From Mesorhizobium sp. Root102 (lineage in GTDB: Bacteria > Pseudomonadota > Alphaproteobacteria > Rhizobiales > Rhizobiaceae), in assembly GCF_001425625.1 (NCBI RefSeq), contig NZ_LMCP01000044.1:281020-345019 (forward strand): 64,000 nucleotides of DNA, written 5' to 3'. Below the pieces are notes generated by a model, which worked only from the letters and a program-made list of their open reading frames with translations, was not told where the DNA came from and ran no database searches. This document shows, piece after piece, positions 50,945-60,723 of the stretch. Position 1 is the stretch's first letter; each line of letters starts with the position of its first letter. The translations under genes were made by a program, and so were the position numbers.

Positions 50945-51583
50945 TTGTAGTCTCCTCGTCATATTTCCCCGGCAACCGCTTCCGCGGAAAATCGATGGCT
51001 TCGACCTTGGAAGCCGTGCGTCGTAGGCGGTCACGATGTGACCGACTCCAACAGGTTCGCTGCCGCCAGCGGCTTTGTCCCCAAGTCGACGGATACGACG
51101 TTCATCTGCCCGACATTCATCTGCTTGCCACTCGGGCCGTCTTCGATTGGGCGCCTTCCATCATGATCGACAGCAGCCTACGGGCTGGTTTGTGGAACGG
51201 CTTTGTCTGCTTTGCGGCTACTGGCGCTTCCTTGCGGTTATCACCCTGGTCGCAGAGTGACCTATCGGTGGATGCTGCGTGTCCAGTCCGGGTCTGTCGG
51301 TCCCGAGGGATGCTCGGCAGACCGGTGTCAGTTCGGCCGGTGCGCCGGGGATCCACGTATCTGAGCGTCACCTGGTGCTGTCCGCCCAGTTCACGGTGTT
51401 ACGGCAGCGGCGGGCGACCGGCTGTCTATCACATCTTTCCATTATGCCTGGGCGGCATTCAGTTCTGATATAGTGTGGTAGAAGTCCGACATCTCGGGGG
51501 ACCGATTGTGTTGTCTTCTTGCGAGGCGAGGCCCTGATGCCGCTTGGCTCGGCAGCAGTGGCCGCGCCGGGAGGTGTCCAAAA
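50945..51583. other. Divergent intergenic region, no supported gene
   Basis: About 640 bases upstream of the four-PAS kinase gene. Long frames exist on both strands (50740-51468 +, 51368-52165 -) but they lack domains and run into neighbouring genes. It likely holds the kinase-operon promoter. Confidence 0.45.
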
Positions 51584-54028
51584 ATGAAAGCAATGCCGCC
51601 GCTGCGGAAGTATGGCTCGACAATAGCCATTTCCGGCGCTGGCTTGTTGGTGTTCTGGCTGTCCAGCGAACTGGCAGCGACCGCCGGACCGAGTGTTTAT
51701 GTGCGTTCGGCTCTCCTCGCCGCAACGGCGATCTTGACCGGGGTTTTCATTCAAGGGCCGCAAAGGCAGGGTGCGTTGGATCGCACTGGGTATGACGCGC
51801 GTGAGTTCTTGGAGGGCATTCCCGGACTGGCATGGATCGTCGACACGGAAGGCCGGTTGACCAAGGGGAACACGAGCCTTCGGGATTATCTCGGCGCCGT
51901 CGACACCAGCAATCTCCATTGCCGACAGGTTATTCATCCGGAGGACTTCGACCGAACTGAAGGCCTCATGTCGCAATGCCTGGAGAATGGCCAGCAATTT
52001 CATGGCGCGTACCGGCTTCGTCGCCACGATGGCACCTATCGCTGGTTCCGTGTCGCGGCTTGCCCCAGGCACGATCGGGACGGCGAGTTCATCGGGTGGT
52101 GTGGAATCCTGCTCGATATTGATGACCAGAAGGTCGCGGAGGAAGCCCTGCGCGCGACCGAGCACAGTCTCCGGTCAATACTCGACAACATCCCGGGGCT
52201 GATCATAACGGCTGACTCCGAAGGCAATCAGGACTACGCCAACAAGACGCAAAGGGACTATTTTGGACCGGATCTCTTCGATCTGAGTGGGCTGGGTTTC
52301 CTCAGCATCATTCATCCCGACGAACGCGACGGCGTTGCGGCAGCGCGGGTCCGTAGCATTCAAACCGGCGAGCCGATGGACCGCGCGTACCGCATGCGGC
52401 GATACGATGGCGTATACCGCTGGTTCCATGCGCGCGTCGAACCAATCTTCGACGAAGATGGCAAAGTCGTATGCTGGTGCGGCCTGTTCACCGACATCGA
52501 TGATTTGAAGAGAGTGGAACGGGCTTCGGAGATCAAAGAGTTTCAGCTCCAGCGGCTGATCGACGCTCTTCCGACACTGGTCTGGTCCGCCCACACAGAC
52601 GGGTCCACCGAATTCTTGAACCGGAGATGGCTCGAATACACGGGGCTGTCGCAGGAGCAGGCAACGGATTGGAATTGGACTGCCGTCATACATTCGGACG
52701 ATCGAGGCCGGCTTGTGGAATACTGGCGATCTCTCCTGGCGGCTGGTGCGCCGGGCGAGATCGAGGCACGGCTGCGCCGCTTCGATGGCCAGTACCGCTG
52801 GTTCCTTTTCCAGGCCGAACCAGTGCGCGACGCCTCCGGCACTGTGATCCACTGGTTTGGGAGCAACACCGACATCGACGATCGCAAGCGGGCCGAAGAG
52901 GCATTGCGAGCCAGACAGTATGAACTCCAGCAGCTTGTAGACACCATACCGACACTCGTCTGGTCGGTTACTCCCGAAGGTGAACCAGCCTACATCAACA
53001 AGCAGCTGGAAACCTACTATGGCCGCAAGATCGACCACAGCCAGCCCAAGGAAGGCTCCAAGCTGGACGGGGCACTTGGACGACTTATGCATCCCGATGA
53101 CGTGGAAGCTGTAAAGGGAAACCTGATGCAATCACTGAAGACCGGGGAGCCTTTCGCCATGCGGTACCGCAACCGCCGGGGCGATGGCGTCTATCGTTGG
53201 GTTGATAACCGCGCCCAGCCCCTACGGGACGACGATGGCCGCATCGTGAAATGGTATGGCGTCATCATCGACATCGATGACGAGATGAGAGCACATGATG
53301 TCGTTCGTGCGACGCAGGACAAGCTTTCGCGCGCTTCGCAGCTTGCGAGCCTCGCCGAGCTGTCGGCATCGATCGCGCATGAGGTCAATCAGCCCTTGGC
53401 GGCTGTCATCACCAACAGTCATGCCTGCCAACGCTGGTTGTCGGCGGATCCTCCAAACCTCCAGCGGGCACGCATTACCGCGGAGCGAATGGTTCGCGAT
53501 TCCATGGCAGCTGCCGAGGTTGTCGACCGAATACGAGCACTCTTCAAACAGACCGCTTCGTCCAGAACTTCAATCAATCTCAACGAGGTGATCGGCGAGG
53601 TGCGTCAGTTGATGTTCGATGAAATAATCTCGCAGGGCATCTTCGTTGAGGCGGATCTCGATGCGGGCCTGCCGCCAGTGCTCGCGGACCGCGTGCAGAT
53701 GCAGCAGGTGCTGGTCAATCTGGTCCGCAACGGGATCGACGCAATGAAGTCGACAATCGACGTGTCGAAATCACTGAAGTTTGGATCACACCGCTATGGA
53801 GAGAATGCGATCCTGGTCTACGTCCGCGACAACGGCGACGGAATTGCCGAACCAGAACGAATTTTCGAACCGTTCTTCACGACGAAGGCGGGGGGGATGG
53901 GTATGGGCCTGGCAATCTGTCGCTCGATACTGGAATCACACGACGGCCGGCTTTGGGCAGAGAGCATCGAACCAAGGGGAACGGTGTTCTCGTTTACGCT
54001 GCCGATCCAATCGGGCGACGCCGCATGA
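51584..54028 (+). CDS. Multi-PAS sensor histidine kinase
   Basis: 814 residues from ATG 51584. Two membrane segments near the N-terminus (TIAISGAGLLVFWLSSELAA; RSALLAATAILTGVFI) are followed by four PAS/PAC units, each ending in a YRWF/YRWV core and a D-IDD linker (GTYRWFRVAACPRHDRDGEF, GVYRWFHARVEPIFDEDGKV, GQYRWFLFQAEPVRDASGTV, GVYRWVDNRAQPLRDDDGRI). The HisKA motif SASIAHEVNQPLAAVITNSH lies near residue 598, with HATPase VLVNLVRNGIDAMKS and AGGMGMGLAICRSILES. It is the first gene of a four-gene overlapping operon with FixJ-type regulators. Confidence 0.92.
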   Translation: MKAMPPLRKYGSTIAISGAGLLVFWLSSELAATAGPSVYVRSALLAATAILTGVFIQGPQRQGALDRTGYDAREFLEGIPGLAWIVDTEGRLTKGNTSLRDYLGAVDTSNLHCRQVIHPEDFDRTEGLMSQCLENGQQFHGAYRLRRHDGTYRWFRVAACPRHDRDGEFIGWCGILLDIDDQKVAEEALRATEHSLRSILDNIPGLIITADSEGNQDYANKTQRDYFGPDLFDLSGLGFLSIIHPDERDGVAAARVRSIQTGEPMDRAYRMRRYDGVYRWFHARVEPIFDEDGKVVCWCGLFTDIDDLKRVERASEIKEFQLQRLIDALPTLVWSAHTDGSTEFLNRRWLEYTGLSQEQATDWNWTAVIHSDDRGRLVEYWRSLLAAGAPGEIEARLRRFDGQYRWFLFQAEPVRDASGTVIHWFGSNTDIDDRKRAEEALRARQYELQQLVDTIPTLVWSVTPEGEPAYINKQLETYYGRKIDHSQPKEGSKLDGALGRLMHPDDVEAVKGNLMQSLKTGEPFAMRYRNRRGDGVYRWVDNRAQPLRDDDGRIVKWYGVIIDIDDEMRAHDVVRATQDKLSRASQLASLAELSASIAHEVNQPLAAVITNSHACQRWLSADPPNLQRARITAERMVRDSMAAAEVVDRIRALFKQTASSRTSINLNEVIGEVRQLMFDEIISQGIFVEADLDAGLPPVLADRVQMQQVLVNLVRNGIDAMKSTIDVSKSLKFGSHRYGENAILVYVRDNGDGIAEPERIFEPFFTTKAGGMGMGLAICRSILESHDGRLWAESIEPRGTVFSFTLPIQSGDAA

Positions 54029-54672
54029 CCCAGGACGACTGTATCGTTTTCATCGTTGATGACGACCAGCGCATATGCGAGGCGCTGTGCGAGCTTCTGG
54101 CGGCAAGAGGTCTGGCTTCCGTCGCCTTCAACTCGATTGCCGACTATCTGGCTTTTCCCCGGCCGGACCTGTCCGGTTGCCTGATCCTTGATGTCGAACT
54201 CCCGGACATCAACGGGCTGGAATTCCAGAAACAGACCGACCGAGAGCAACATCCGCCTATCGTCTTCATCACCGGACACGGCGACATTCCATCTTCTGTA
54301 CGCGCCATCCAGCGCGGTGCCGTGGACTTCCTCACCAAACCGTTCAGCGAAACCGAGTTGATGAAGTCCGTACACACGGCGATCGATCGGGATTGCGGCG
54401 TCCGCCTGGAGCGGGCCGAGCTTGTGACGCTACAGCGCCGCCTTTCCTCCCTGACCTCTCGCGAACGCCAGGTTCTGCCGCTGGTCGTCAGCGGTCTGCT
54501 CAACAAGCAGGCGGCCGCGGAACTTGGGATCAGTGAGGTGACGCTGCAAATCCACCGCGGCAAGATCATGCACAAGATGCAGGCAGCATCGCTGGCCGAT
54601 CTCGTGAGGATCGCCGAAAGGCTGCAAGTACCAGTAACCCATTCTCGGCGCGCGGGAACATCTTCGAAATGA
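54025..54672 (+). CDS. FixJ-type response regulator (receiver + LuxR HTH)
   Basis: 215 residues: receiver domain (IVFIVDDDQRICEALCELLA; phosphoacceptor Asp in CLILDVELPDINGLEFQ; FITGHGDIPSSVRAIQRGAV; FLTKPFSETE) plus a LuxR-type helix-turn-helix (TSRERQVLPLVVSGLLNKQA; VTLQIHRGKIMHKMQAASLA). ATG 54025 overlaps the kinase stop (ATGA), making it the immediate partner. The longer frame to 53953 lies inside the kinase gene. Targets unknown. Confidence 0.9.
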   Translation: MTQDDCIVFIVDDDQRICEALCELLAARGLASVAFNSIADYLAFPRPDLSGCLILDVELPDINGLEFQKQTDREQHPPIVFITGHGDIPSSVRAIQRGAVDFLTKPFSETELMKSVHTAIDRDCGVRLERAELVTLQRRLSSLTSRERQVLPLVVSGLLNKQAAAELGISEVTLQIHRGKIMHKMQAASLADLVRIAERLQVPVTHSRRAGTSSK

Positions 54673-55058
54673 ATGCTGCACGGAAATCAACGATCGCGGT
54701 TGTCGATGACGACGTTCGGGTCCTTGAGTCGATCGAGGACCTCCTGGAGTCGGCGGGGCACTCGGTTCGTTTGTTCTCATCCCCTCAGTCTCTCCTCGAA
54801 CGCGACGTGTTGCGTAAGATAGATTGCCTGATTGCCGATATCGGCATGCCAGTTGTCGACGGCTTCGAGCTTCGCCGGCGAGCGCGAAATGTGCGGCCCG
54901 ACTTGCCCGTCATTTTTATTACGGCGCGCCATGAAGCCGCAGACCAAAGGCGCGCGGCTGCTGAAAGTCATCACGGTTTCTTTCGAAAGCCCTTCGATGC
55001 TTCAGCACTGCTTGCGGCGGTCGCCCTGGCCGTTTTGGCCTCATCCCGAGGGGAGTGA
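54669..55058 (+). CDS. Receiver-only response regulator
   Basis: 129 residues with only a receiver domain: TIAVVDDDVRVLESIEDLLE, Asp in CLIADIGMPVVDGFELR, Thr in VIFITARHEA and Lys in HGFFRKPFDAS. Its start overlaps the preceding stop (ATGA) and its stop overlaps the next start. Its neighbours on both sides are full FixJ-type regulators. It most likely acts as an extra phosphate acceptor or competitor within the module (inference). Confidence 0.88.
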   Translation: MNAARKSTIAVVDDDVRVLESIEDLLESAGHSVRLFSSPQSLLERDVLRKIDCLIADIGMPVVDGFELRRRARNVRPDLPVIFITARHEAADQRRAAAESHHGFFRKPFDASALLAAVALAVLASSRGE

Positions 55059-55798
55059 TGATGACAAGTGATCTGATGATCCGAAAATATGAACGCCTGC
55101 TGCGGCCGACGCAGTCAGTGGCTGCCCCCATCTATGCTCGGACTCCCCAAAATGCGTTCGTCTTCATCGTTGAAGACGATGTTTCGATGCGCGAAGGGCT
55201 GGTCGATTTGTTGGAATCCGTCGGTTTGCAGAGCGAGGCGTTCTCGTCTCCGACCGAGCTGTTGAACATGGAATTGCCCGACCTTGCGAGCTGCTTCGTG
55301 CTGGACATTCGTATGCCCGGCATCAGCGGTCTCGACTTTCAGGCCCGCCTTGTCGCAGCCGGCGTCCGTATTCCGATCATATTCATGACCGGCCACGCCG
55401 ACGTTCCGATGGCGGTGAGAGCCATGAAGGCAGGTGCCGTCGACTTTCTGACGAAGCCGTTTCGCGAACAGGAAATGCTGGATGCCGTCACAAGAGCCAT
55501 CGAGCTGGACGGCATGCGCCTCGATCGCAGTCGACAGGCGATCGAGACATTCACCCGGTTTCAGACGCTAAGCGAGCGCGAACGCGAGGTCATGGATCTC
55601 GTGACGGCAGGATTGATGAACAAGCAGGTTGCCGGAAGGATTGGCGTGGTAGAATCCACGGTCAAGATTTATCGTGCTCAAGTCATGAGAAGGATGGGCG
55701 CGCAATCCCTGGCAGACCTGGTCAGGATGGCCGAACTGATGCGCTCTGCGCCTGGTCCCATAACCAGTCTCAGTGCTATTCTGGATAGACCTAAGTAG
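55055..55798 (+). CDS. FixJ-type response regulator (receiver + LuxR HTH)
   Basis: 247 residues by the longest frame (GTG 55055; ATG 55058 or 55061 are also in frame). A ~25-residue N-terminal extension precedes the receiver: NAFVFIVEDDVSMREGLVDL, Asp in CFVLDIRMPGISGLDFQ, FMTGHADVPMAVRAMKAGAV, FLTKPFREQEMLDAV. The LuxR-type HTH is LSEREREVMDLVTAGLMNKQ with VESTVKIYRAQVMRRMGAQS. It is the last gene of the overlapped operon; the second DNA-binding output suggests that one kinase may control two regulons. Confidence 0.9.
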   Translation: MMMTSDLMIRKYERLLRPTQSVAAPIYARTPQNAFVFIVEDDVSMREGLVDLLESVGLQSEAFSSPTELLNMELPDLASCFVLDIRMPGISGLDFQARLVAAGVRIPIIFMTGHADVPMAVRAMKAGAVDFLTKPFREQEMLDAVTRAIELDGMRLDRSRQAIETFTRFQTLSEREREVMDLVTAGLMNKQVAGRIGVVESTVKIYRAQVMRRMGAQSLADLVRMAELMRSAPGPITSLSAILDRPK

Positions 55799-56458
55799 TA
55801 GACCAACCCGCCGATCGGACACGAATCTGCACCAAGCCACAATGGAGACTCGGACATGCTTCCTTTATCCTTGCGTTTTCTCCGCAGCAGCGCGTGGAAC
55901 GACATTGTAATCGATCGCTGTCGAAGGGGGCTTAGAGCGGGGGCATCGATGTCGGAGTTGCAGGGCATTGTCGACTGGATCGTAGCCGAAGAAGATTGCC
56001 GTTCGTTGTCATTCGCTCATCCGGTTTGCTCGGCCATGGCTGTCTCCAGCGCGCAAGGCTACCCGAACACACTTTCCGTATTTTCTCGATATCGAAATCG
56101 ATTTAGCGCGTTTCAAGAAGCGCTACGGCGAGTTTGAGCGGGCGGTCCGCTCCCAACTGCCACAGGAGCATTTCCAATGCGACGATCAGAAAGAGGCTTG
56201 CCAGCGTCAAATGCAATACGGATTTGCGCGAGCAAAATCTCTTACCTTCGACCTCGCCTTTCAGCTTTGAACGGACCTCGGTGCCAAGCCTCATCAACAA
56301 GCACTCGCGCATGGATTCCATTTTGCCGCCTACGAATTGTAGTTTCTTCGCGACGCGCGGCGCAGCCCCGGTTGGTGGCTCTCGTTCGCTACTTCCTTCC
56401 GACGCCGCTCGACCTGACCCCGCATGGCGGGTCTTGACAAGCTAAAGGTCGTGAAAAG
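55799..56458. other. Gap with no supported gene
   Basis: About 660 bases before the winged-helix regulator. A frame at 55856-56137 (+) contains ASMSELQGIVDWIVAEEDCR, somewhat protein-like but with no family, and it may be a small gene; I did not call it. The rest appears non-coding. Confidence 0.4.
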
Positions 56459-59383
56459 ATGCAAACAAGGCCGACCGGATCTTTGAGCATCAGAGTGCCG
56501 GGAACCGGTTCGGCTGTCGTCACAAGTAGCGACCAAACAGAGACCGGTGAAATCCTATTTTTCGGCCCTTTTCGGTTGATCGGGGCAACTCGGGTGCTCG
56601 TCAGGGATGGCAAACCCGTCGCCATCGGAGGCCGCGCTCTCGACGTTCTGATTGCGTTGACCGGCCGGGCGGGTGAGGTCGTGAGCGGGCGAGAACTGAT
56701 CGATCTCGTTTGGCCGGGCGTCTTCGTCGAGGAAGCCAATCTTCGCGTGCACATCGCCGCCCTTCGCAAGGTGCTGGGGGACGGCAAGGATAATGTCCGC
56801 TACGTCGTCAATGTTCCCGGCCGGGGCTACACCTTCGTTGCGCCGGTCCGGCGCAACGGCGCGGGCGGCGGCACTGCCTCAATTGCTGCTCCTGCAAGCA
56901 CGGCGCGATCTCCGAATTTCCCGACGCCATTGCAGCTGCTGGTCGGCCGCACCGAGACCGTCGCCACAATGTCCTCGCTGCTCTTGTCTCGGCGCTTTGT
57001 CAGTGTGATCGGACCAGGTGGGATAGGCAAGACGACCGTCGCTGTGGCGGTCGGCAACGCACTGCGCCAGGAATTCGGCGACGACGCGGTTTGCTTTGTC
57101 GACCTTGGGTCGCTCACCGACCCGGCTGACGTACCCAGTGCCGTGGCTTCGGCACTCGGCTGCTTTGTCCAGGGCCCGGATCACGAGCCGTACATACGAG
57201 CCTTCCTGGCTGACAAGCGGATTCTCATCGTTCTCGACAATTGCGAGCATGTGATCGAGACGGCCGCCCAGCTCTGCGCACGCCTCTTTCACGCGGCGCC
57301 ATCGGTGCACTTGTTGGCGACCAGTCGCGAGGCGTTGCGTGTTGAGGGCGAGCATGTGCAGTTGCTGATGCCTCTCGACAGTCCGCCTGACGAAACGCCA
57401 ACTGCCGTTCAAGCTCTGGCCTCGCCCGCCGTGCAGCTCTTCATGGAGCGGGCGGCAGCGAGCGGGCACCATGCCCAGCTCAGCGACACCGATGCTCCAA
57501 TTGTTGCGAAGATCTGCCGTCGGCTAGACGGGATCGCTTTGGCAATAGAGCTTGTCGCCAGCCGTGTGGGTACCCACGGTATTCAAGGAACCGCCGGACT
57601 CCTGGAAAGCGGGGCTGGGCTGCTCCTGCCAGGCTGGCGTAGTGCAGTGCCTCGGCATCAAACGTTGCAGGCCATGTTCGACTGGAGTTTCAGGCTCCTG
57701 TCGACGGACGAGCAGAGAGTTCTCTGCAGGCTGTCCGTGTTCGTTGGCAATTTCACGCTGGCGGCGGCGCATGCGGTCGCCGGGGGTAAGATACAGACGG
57801 TGACCTCCGCGATCGCCAGCCTGGTCGACAAGTCACTCATGCGGGTCGTGCCGACGAGCGGACTTACTCATTACCGATTACTGGATACGACACGCGCTTA
57901 TGCTGCGGCCAAGCTCGCCGAAGACGGGCAAGCGGTAGCTGCCGAACGAGGTCACGCAGGCTACTTCACAGGCCTTCTCAAGCAGGGCATGGCCAAAGGC
58001 TCGGCTTTTGATGGCCACAATGTTGCCGTTCACGCTCCCCACATCGATAACGTTCGCAAAGCGCTCGCATGGAGTTTTTCGAGCTTGGATGACCGGTCCC
58101 TCGCCATTGAGCTGGCTGCCCTCGCAGTCCCGCTATTTCTGGGACTTTCACTGCTGGATGAGTGTCAGCAATGGTGCCGGCGAGCCCTGTGCGCGCTGCG
58201 GGAAGCGGATCACGGGACGCGATGGGAACTGGAACTCCAGGGGGCACTGGCGATGTCATCCATGTACTCCCGCGGCAACAGCCTGGAAGTCAGGGCCGGG
58301 ATCGAGCGCGGCCTGGAACTCTCCGAAATCTTGCAGGATGGAAGGCATCAACTCCAGCTACTTTCCGGACTCTACATCTTCCTCATGCGCCAGGGGGAGT
58401 TCAGCGGCGCGTTGGCGGCCGCCAAACGGAACGCTGCCGTTGCCAAGGCCAGCGGAGGCCCGATCGAAAACGCAATGACGGAATGGATGTTAGGTGGATC
58501 ATATCACCTGACCGGCAATCAGGCGGCAGCGCTACGACACTGCAAGCAAGGCTCGAAGCTGGCTTCGGATTTCAGGCTGGGGAGGGTGAGCTTCTTTGGC
58601 CACGACCACCATGTATCGGGGCTCGCGACGCTCGCCAGGTCCTTGTGGCTGTGTGGCTTCCCGGATCAGGGTTGCAAAGTCGCCCGTCAGGGAATCAAAA
58701 CGGCGCAGAGCCACGATCACCCGGTATCAAGTTGCATTTCCCTCATCTATCTCGTCCCTGTTTTCCACTGGAGTGGCGACTTTAGAGCAGCGCAGGAGTA
58801 TACTGAAATCGTAATCGAGCAGGCTACCAAATACTCCCTTGCTCCCTATCGCGCAGTCGGCCTCGCGCTGAAAGGTGAACTCATGGTCGCGCACGGCGAA
58901 GCGTCGTCCGGCGTTGCGACCTTGCGGGCGGCCTTGAAGGCGATGGATGCCGATCAGTACCGGATCGTGACGCTGCCGACGCGGCGCGCCTTGGCTGAAG
59001 GACTGGCCCATTCCGGACAGTCGGACGAAGCGTTGGCAACGATAGTCGAGGCTGTGGCGCGTGCTGAGCAGGTTGGCGAGATATTGTGGCTGCCCGACTT
59101 GCTGCGGGCCCAAGGCGAAATCCTACTGATGCAGCCGCGACCTGACCTTGCGACGGCTGAGCGTATACTGCTTCGCTCCCTCGATTGTGCCCACAAGCAA
59201 TCGGCCTTGAGCTGGCAGCTGAAAGCCGCAATCCCGCTGGCGCGCATGTGGAAGGAGCACGGCCGGGGCAAGGACGCCCGCTCTGTGCTCGAAGACATCT
59301 ATCGGCGATTTACAGAGGGATTTGAAACGCGAGATCTCGTTACCGCGCGCCGATTTCTCGAAGAGCTGAGTTCGACCGACTGA
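56459..59383 (+). CDS. Winged-helix DNA-binding NTPase-type regulator
   Basis: 974 residues. Residues ~30-130 form an OmpR/PhoB-like winged helix (GGRALDVLIALTGRAGEVVS; VEEANLRVHIAALRKVLGDG; VVNVPGRGYTFVAPV). Next is a STAND/NB-ARC-like ATPase with P-loop GPGGIGKTTVAVAVGNAL and Walker B KRILIVLDNCEHV, and a downstream TSREALRV motif. Then come long helical repeats, probably TPR-like (~500-970). This resembles the predicted-ATPase regulators (COG3903-type) of soil alphaproteobacteria. Such proteins oligomerise on signal binding to change transcription; the signal is unknown. It stands alone between a FixJ module and a kinase remnant. Confidence 0.88.
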   Translation: MQTRPTGSLSIRVPGTGSAVVTSSDQTETGEILFFGPFRLIGATRVLVRDGKPVAIGGRALDVLIALTGRAGEVVSGRELIDLVWPGVFVEEANLRVHIAALRKVLGDGKDNVRYVVNVPGRGYTFVAPVRRNGAGGGTASIAAPASTARSPNFPTPLQLLVGRTETVATMSSLLLSRRFVSVIGPGGIGKTTVAVAVGNALRQEFGDDAVCFVDLGSLTDPADVPSAVASALGCFVQGPDHEPYIRAFLADKRILIVLDNCEHVIETAAQLCARLFHAAPSVHLLATSREALRVEGEHVQLLMPLDSPPDETPTAVQALASPAVQLFMERAAASGHHAQLSDTDAPIVAKICRRLDGIALAIELVASRVGTHGIQGTAGLLESGAGLLLPGWRSAVPRHQTLQAMFDWSFRLLSTDEQRVLCRLSVFVGNFTLAAAHAVAGGKIQTVTSAIASLVDKSLMRVVPTSGLTHYRLLDTTRAYAAAKLAEDGQAVAAERGHAGYFTGLLKQGMAKGSAFDGHNVAVHAPHIDNVRKALAWSFSSLDDRSLAIELAALAVPLFLGLSLLDECQQWCRRALCALREADHGTRWELELQGALAMSSMYSRGNSLEVRAGIERGLELSEILQDGRHQLQLLSGLYIFLMRQGEFSGALAAAKRNAAVAKASGGPIENAMTEWMLGGSYHLTGNQAAALRHCKQGSKLASDFRLGRVSFFGHDHHVSGLATLARSLWLCGFPDQGCKVARQGIKTAQSHDHPVSSCISLIYLVPVFHWSGDFRAAQEYTEIVIEQATKYSLAPYRAVGLALKGELMVAHGEASSGVATLRAALKAMDADQYRIVTLPTRRALAEGLAHSGQSDEALATIVEAVARAEQVGEILWLPDLLRAQGEILLMQPRPDLATAERILLRSLDCAHKQSALSWQLKAAIPLARMWKEHGRGKDARSVLEDIYRRFTEGFETRDLVTARRFLEELSSTD

Positions 59384-59768
59384 GCTCGGCAGACCAGTCG
59401 CGGTTCGCCTTCAATCCCATGGCTCTTTCACGTCTACCGCCAGGCGTTTGGAGCGATCCTCCACGCATGTGCTTATTCACGGTCTGTCCTGGGCGCGAAT
59501 ATTTACAGCTATTTGCAACGCTAAACTCGCATCGCAGCTCATAGGGCGGATAAACCATGACATGAAATTCCAGGCAATCGCCAAGCTGGAGGGGTGATGA
59601 TGTGGACATTCGTATAGCTTCATTACACCGAACGCTCCGGAGGATTTCCTCCCGGCAGTGGAATAGTCTCATCGCCCCCATTCGCAAGGTCAGGCTGATT
59701 GATCTTCTGCAGCCTTCGGCGCCGCCCACGACCAAATCGCACCCTCTTGCCGTAGGAGCCCGTACCTC
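59384..59768. other. Gap; lost 5' part of the next gene expected here
   Basis: 385 bases where the sensor part of the kinase at 59769 would be expected but no PAS or membrane segment is encoded. The antisense frame 59340-60425 (361 codons) is an artefact. Confidence 0.45.
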
Positions 59769-60620
59769 ATGCATGGCACCCAATCGACAGCAATAAGCAA
59801 GCGCGCGGTGTGCATCGCGCACGAAGTGAACCAACCGCTTACCGCCATTCTGACCAACGCGGAAACCGCCCTGCAATGGCTGACGAGAGATCCGGTGAAT
59901 CTCGATGAGGCGAAACAGGCCATCGAACGGATCATCGGCAATACCCTTCGCGCCGCCGATGTCGTCAGAGGTGTTCGCGATCTGGTCCGAAAATCCCCGC
60001 CCATAGCGGCTAACCTCGACATCAACGACTTGATTACGGACCTGCTCAGTCTCGTCAGCCTCGATCTGCGCCTTCACCGCATCGCGGTCGAGGTCGAACT
60101 CGCTGAGAACCTGGAGCCGATCAGAGGCGATCACGGTCAATTGGAACGGGTCGTCGCCAACCTGGTCTCGAACGGCATCGAGGCGATGAGCACGGTGCAG
60201 GATCGACAACGGAAGTTGCGGATCAGCACCCGGCTCGATAAAAATGGGGATGTGCTGGTGGCCGTCGAGGACACGGGCACGGGGCTCGATCCGGCGCTTG
60301 TCGACCGCATCTTCGATCCCCTGTTCACGACCAAATGCGAGGGCATGGGTTTGGGACTGTGGATATGCCGCTCTATCGTCACGGCCCACGGCGGCCGGCT
60401 GTGGGCCACGCCCAATCTTCCGCACGGCAGCATTTTCCGGTTCATCGTCCCAAGCACGGTTGGGCCAAGCACGGTTGGGTCAAAAACAGTCGCGCCAAGT
60501 CGACGCCGGCAGACGATGCGAACGAACCGCCAGGTCGAGAGGTTTGTTGGCGGCGCTGCATCTTCAGATCTCGTTCGGCGGCATGAGAAGGCGAACATGC
60601 CTGAGGAATACTCCAGGTAG
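59769..60620 (+). CDS. Sensorless histidine kinase core (HisKA-HATPase)
   Basis: 283 residues that begin almost directly at the phosphoacceptor helix (CIAHEVNQPLTAILTNAETA), followed by HATPase motifs QLERVVANLVSNGIEAM, VEDTGTGLDPALVDRIF, TTKCEGMGLGLWICRSIV. No sensory or membrane part precedes. It is of the FixL/HPK4 type like the kinases at 28002 and 51584, and is perhaps a 5'-truncated relative. After the ATPase comes an odd tail with the PSTVGPSTVGSKTVA repeat (60450-60494) and an Arg-rich end. No response regulator is adjacent. It may be a decaying gene or a core driven by an unseen partner. Confidence 0.7.
   Translation: MHGTQSTAISKRAVCIAHEVNQPLTAILTNAETALQWLTRDPVNLDEAKQAIERIIGNTLRAADVVRGVRDLVRKSPPIAANLDINDLITDLLSLVSLDLRLHRIAVEVELAENLEPIRGDHGQLERVVANLVSNGIEAMSTVQDRQRKLRISTRLDKNGDVLVAVEDTGTGLDPALVDRIFDPLFTTKCEGMGLGLWICRSIVTAHGGRLWATPNLPHGSIFRFIVPSTVGPSTVGSKTVAPSRRRQTMRTNRQVERFVGGAASSDLVRRHEKANMPEEYSR
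60450..60494 (+). repeat. 15-bp tandem repeat inside the kinase tail
   Basis: Two exact copies of a 15-base unit (CCAAGCACGGTTGGG at 60450-60464 and 60465-60479) and a third diverged copy to 60494, adding PSTVG-like pentapeptides in frame after the ATPase domain. Each unit is nearly self-complementary at its ends (CCAA...TTGG). Confidence 0.85.
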
Positions 60621-60723
60621 CCAGGCTTTCCTGCAGGCGGCTGGTCTCTGCGCCGTAGACTTCATGCTGCAGACCCGCCGTTCCTGAGAGACGGCGGGGC
60701 TGCGGCGAGACGATGGGGCCTTC

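Noticed and set aside
52175..53131. 318-codon minus-strand frame
   Set aside because: Antisense of PAS domains in the kinase at 51584; no recognisable protein features.
59340..60425. 361-codon minus-strand frame
   Set aside because: Antisense of the kinase core and of the end of the winged-helix regulator; no motifs.
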